From Bacteroidota bacterium (GTDB lineage Bacteria; Bacteroidota; Bacteroidia; Chitinophagales; Chitinophagaceae), in NCBI GenBank assembly GCA_028875875.1, contig JAGWUV010000036.1, positions 1 to 36,794 of the forward strand: a stretch of DNA of 36,794 nt. The letters run 5' to 3'. Of the stretch, positions 33,950 to 36,794 are shown in pieces (the first letter of the stretch is position 1; each line of letters starts with the position of its first letter). The position numbers and the translations under genes were made by a program. The notes beneath the pieces are model-generated. The model saw nothing but the letters and a program-made list of their open reading frames with translations. It searched no databases and was not told the origin of the DNA.

Positions 33950-36634
33950 CTACTCCATATTTTGCCGTAGCCATTTTTCCACTTCTTCAACGGTAATGCC
34001 TTTACGTTGAGCATAATCTTCTAACTGGTCGGTGCTGATCTTACCCACGCCATAATACTGGCTTTGCGGGTGAGAGAAATACCAGCCGCATACCGAAGCT
34101 GCCGGATACATGGCCAGGCTTTCTGTTAAAGAAATACCGGCTGCTTCTGTTGCATGCAGCAGATCGAATAGTTTATATTTTTCCGTGTGGTCCGGACAAG
34201 CAGGATAACCCGGCGCCGGACGTATTCCCTGATAAGCTTCTTTAATGAGGTCTTCACTGCTTAATGTTTCATCTTTTGCATAGCCCCAGAATTCTTTACG
34301 GGTACGCTGGTGCAAGGCTTCTGCAAAAGCTTCTGCCAAACGATCAGCGAGTGCCTGTAACATAATCTTATTATAATCATCATGGTTTTCCTGGAATGCC
34401 TTGATATGAGGTTCGATTCCATGAATACTTACTGCAAAAGCGCCGATATGGTCATTTAGGTTCGCTGAAGCAGGTGCAATAAAATCTGCCAGAGATAGAT
34501 TAGGCTGGTCTTTTGCTTTCTGTATCTGCTGGCGAAGGAACTCCAGTTTGAATGTTTGATCAGCCGCTTTTACTTCTACTTCATCTTCATTGCTTGCTGC
34601 AGGCCAAAAGCCGATAACTCCTCTTGCTGTTAACCATTTTTCATGGATTATCCTATCTAACAATGCATTTGCATCGTTGAATAATTGGGTAGCTTCTTTT
34701 CCTACAATTTCGTCAGTAAGTATAGCAGGGAAGTTGCCGTGCATTTCCCAGGCAATGAAGAAAGGCTTCCAGTCTATATAAGAACGTAATTCATTCAGGT
34801 CGTACGATTCAAATACTTTTGTTCCGGTAAAAGCGGGTGCAACAGGAGAATAATTACTCCAATCGATCTTCACTTTATTCTGTTTCGCTGCTTCGTAAGA
34901 AATATAATTTTTTACTGTTTTCTTGCTATCAAAACTTTCTTTGAGTTTGAGGTATTCTTGTTTGGTTTGTTGCAGGAAACCACTTTTTTGTTCGTTACTC
35001 AACAGAGAGCCTGCTACCGTAACACTGCGTGATGCATCCAGCACATATACTACACCGTTATCGTATTCAGGAGCGATCTTCACAGCCGTATGCATACGGG
35101 AAGTAGTGGCACCGCCGATGAGCAATGGTTGTGTCATGTTCCTTCGCTTCATTTCTCTTGCTACATGCACCATTTCATCTAAAGAAGGGGTGATCAATCC
35201 ACTTAGTCCAATGATATCGGCCTTTTCTTTGATAGCCGTATCCAATATTTTATCAGCAGGCACCATTACGCCAAGGTCTATGATATCATAGCCATTACAG
35301 CCCAATACAACGCCTACAATGTTTTTACCAATATCGTGAACATCCCCTTTCACAGTGGCTAACAAAATTTTAGCGGCACCGCCCTGTAAGGCTTGTGGAT
35401 TGTTTTTCTTTTCTTCTTCGATATAAGGTGTAAGAATCGCAACACTTTTTTTCATTACCCTGGCACTTTTTACCACCTGCGGCAGAAACATTTTACCGGC
35501 ACCGAACAGATCACCCACTACATTCATTCCATCCATCAATGGCCCTTCAATTACATCCAATGGTTTCGGGTATTTTTGTCTTGCTTCTTCCGTATCAGTA
35601 TCTATATAATCGGTAATACCATTTACCAGTGCATGTTTCAAACGTTCTTCAACAGGTGCATTTCGCCAGGCTTCATCTTTCACTTCTGCTTTGCCTTTGG
35701 CTTTTACTGTTTCGGCGAAGGCGATGAGTTTTTCTGTTGCCTCATTATTTGTGTTGTTCCTGTTCAGGATCACATCTTCACAAAGTTCTCTTAATTGTGG
35801 TTCTATCTCATCATATACTACTAACTGCCCGGCATTTACGATACCCATATCCATACCTGCTTTGATCGCATGGAACAGGAAAACGGAGTGCATGGCTTCA
35901 CGAACATGATCATTACCACGGAAAGAAAAAGACAGGTTACTTACACCGCCACTCACTTTGGTGAGCGGCATCAGGTGTTTGATTTGTCTTGTGGCTTCAA
36001 TGAAATCCACACCATAGTTGTTATGCTCTTCCAAACCGGTGGCTACGGCAAAGATGTTAGGATCGAAAATGATATCCTGTGGATCGAAGCCTACTTTCTC
36101 TGTAAGTATTTTATAGGCCCTATGACAGATGTTTACTTTGCGTTCTTGCGTATCGGCTTGTCCAATCTCATCAAAGGCCATAACGATAACAGCGGCGCCA
36201 AAGTCTTTACACATATAAGCTTGTTCAATAAATTTCTCTTCTCCTTCTTTCATGGAGATGGAGTTCACAATACATTTACCCTGCACACATTTCAATCCTG
36301 CTTCTATGATAGAAAATTTCGAAGAGTCGATCATCACCGGTATCTTGGCAATATCAGGCTCGCTTTGCAAGAGGTTTAAAAAAGTGGTCATGGCCTGAAC
36401 ACCATCTAATAAGGCGTCATCCATATTTACATCCAATACCTGTGCGCCATTCTCTACCTGTTGGCGGGCAACAGACAAAGCTTCTTCGTACTTATTTTCT
36501 TTAATTAGACGGGCAAACTTCTTTGAGCCGGTAACATTGGTTCTCTCACCCACGTTCACAAAATTGGTTTCGGGGCGAATTACCAATGGCTCTAACCCTG
36601 ATAAACGCAAGTATGGTTTAATAACGGTAGACAT
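33950..36634 (-). CDS. metH: Methionine synthase, B12-dependent, pterin/cobalamin/activation part
   Basis: An 894-residue protein equal to the C-terminal three modules of MetH, which makes methionine from homocysteine using methyl-tetrahydrofolate and cobalamin. Residues 25-300 are the pterin-binding barrel ([30 protein letters not shown]). About 330-410 is the cobalamin cap; 420-545 is the B12 domain with the cobalt-ligating His433 in GDVHDIGKN. About 575-894 is the reactivation domain with [12 protein letters not shown] (805-816), the S-adenosylmethionine site. The homocysteine-binding first module is missing here because it is a separate gene 15 bases upstream. This two-gene arrangement is common in Bacteroidota. 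Confidence 0.97.
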   Translation of the reverse strand: MSTVIKPYLRLSGLEPLVIRPETNFVNVGERTNVTGSKKFARLIKENKYEEALSVARQQVENGAQVLDVNMDDALLDGVQAMTTFLNLLQSEPDIAKIPVMIDSSKFSIIEAGLKCVQGKCIVNSISMKEGEEKFIEQAYMCKDFGAAVIVMAFDEIGQADTQERKVNICHRAYKILTEKVGFDPQDIIFDPNIFAVATGLEEHNNYGVDFIEATRQIKHLMPLTKVSGGVSNLSFSFRGNDHVREAMHSVFLFHAIKAGMDMGIVNAGQLVVYDEIEPQLRELCEDVILNRNNTNNEATEKLIAFAETVKAKGKAEVKDEAWRNAPVEERLKHALVNGITDYIDTDTEEARQKYPKPLDVIEGPLMDGMNVVGDLFGAGKMFLPQVVKSARVMKKSVAILTPYIEEEKKNNPQALQGGAAKILLATVKGDVHDIGKNIVGVVLGCNGYDIIDLGVMVPADKILDTAIKEKADIIGLSGLITPSLDEMVHVAREMKRRNMTQPLLIGGATTSRMHTAVKIAPEYDNGVVYVLDASRSVTVAGSLLSNEQKSGFLQQTKQEYLKLKESFDSKKTVKNYISYEAAKQNKVKIDWSNYSPVAPAFTGTKVFESYDLNELRSYIDWKPFFIAWEMHGNFPAILTDEIVGKEATQLFNDANALLDRIIHEKWLTARGVIGFWPAASNEDEVEVKAADQTFKLEFLRQQIQKAKDQPNLSLADFIAPASANLNDHIGAFAVSIHGIEPHIKAFQENHDDYNKIMLQALADRLAEAFAEALHQRTRKEFWGYAKDETLSSEDLIKEAYQGIRPAPGYPACPDHTEKYKLFDLLHATEAAGISLTESLAMYPAASVCGWYFSHPQSQYYGVGKISTDQLEDYAQRKGITVEEVEKWLRQNME

Positions 36635-36649
36635 CTTTCTTTCTTGAAG

Positions 36650-36794
36650 TTAAACTAATTCTTTTTCCACTACAGGTAACGGCCTGGGCTTTATGCTTCG
36701 AACGTGGTCAGCAATATGTTTGATATGATCTGGTGTGGTACCACAACAACCGCCCACAATATTTACAAATCCTTCTTTCGCCCATTCTTCTATA
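36650..36794 (-). CDS. metH: Homocysteine S-methyltransferase module of MetH, partial
   Basis: The last 47 residues of the upstream gene, cut by the window edge. The segment [12 protein letters not shown] holds the two adjacent zinc-binding cysteines (codons at 36743-36748) that, with a third cysteine outside the window, bind homocysteine in MetH-type transferases. The frame ends [14 protein letters not shown] and stops 15 bases before the larger metH gene, so both are in one operon and together form a complete methionine synthase. Confidence 0.92.
   Translation of the reverse strand, partial: IEEWAKEGFVNIVGGCCGTTPDHIKHIADHVRSIKPRPLPVVEKELV

Noticed and set aside
35393-36379. Long plus-strand frames (up to 169 codons) opposite metH.
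   Set aside because: They lie entirely antisense to a highly conserved gene and are shadows of its codon pattern.
1-36794. Search by eye for tRNA, rRNA, CRISPR arrays, transposases, integrases and att sites.
   Set aside because: I found no cloverleaf, regular spacer array or mobile-element gene; the window looks like stable chromosome.

Overview
The window reads as an ordinary stretch of chromosome from a member of the Bacteroidota, most likely a Chitinophagaceae-type soil or freshwater bacterium. The evidence is family content (split B12-dependent methionine synthase, DUF4286, ribosomal protein bTHX, TPR/DUF3857/transglutaminase protein, Bacteroidota-type LptC and Ig-like lipoproteins), moderately AT-rich DNA, few Shine-Dalgarno sequences, and several promoters of the Bacteroidota form TTTG-N18 to 21-TAnnTTTG. 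The genus-level guess is inference. I see no transposase, integrase, phage gene, CRISPR array, tRNA or rRNA.

Layout. Positions 1-6450 (+) hold the 3' part of a glycan-degradation cluster: a GH30 enzyme cut by the window edge, a GH43-like enzyme with discoidin and fibronectin-like modules, a GH3 beta-glucosidase and a second GH30 enzyme. It ends at a strong bidirectional terminator. Genes for glycan import (SusC/SusD type) are absent here and would have to lie before position 1. Positions 6498-15358 (-) hold a lipoprotein, a superoxide dismutase, tadA behind a 1250-residue TPR/DUF3857/transglutaminase protein, and a compact run Lon-domain protein, coaX, lptC, aldo/keto reductase that ends in a terminator.

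Positions 15492-20409 are a surface-glycan patch: three GT2 glycosyltransferases and an O-antigen-ligase-like membrane protein, with the unrelated GTPase meaB between them. Positions 20579-22703 hold small genes: a tandem CDGSH iron-sulfur protein, a small CxxC membrane protein, a gene-poor stretch of about 520 bases with four 11-bp near-repeats, the 37-residue ribosomal protein bTHX, the nucleoid protein HU, a pair of related palindromic repeats and a DUF4286 protein.

Positions 22752-33808 carry exonuclease III, an outer-membrane-like protein, a LOG-family phosphoribohydrolase, a large AsmA-like protein, an Ig-like lipoprotein, a UvrD-type helicase fused to an Fe-S PD-(D/E)XK nuclease, and an SRPBCC protein. 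Positions 33950-36794 (-) carry methionine synthase in two genes; the upstream homocysteine-binding gene runs off the window.

Most genes are housekeeping or common in the phylum. The least explained material is the intergenic DNA at 21055-21575 and 22197-22345, and the dyad at 30067-30085 over a predicted promoter. I did not find a convincing new multi-gene system.
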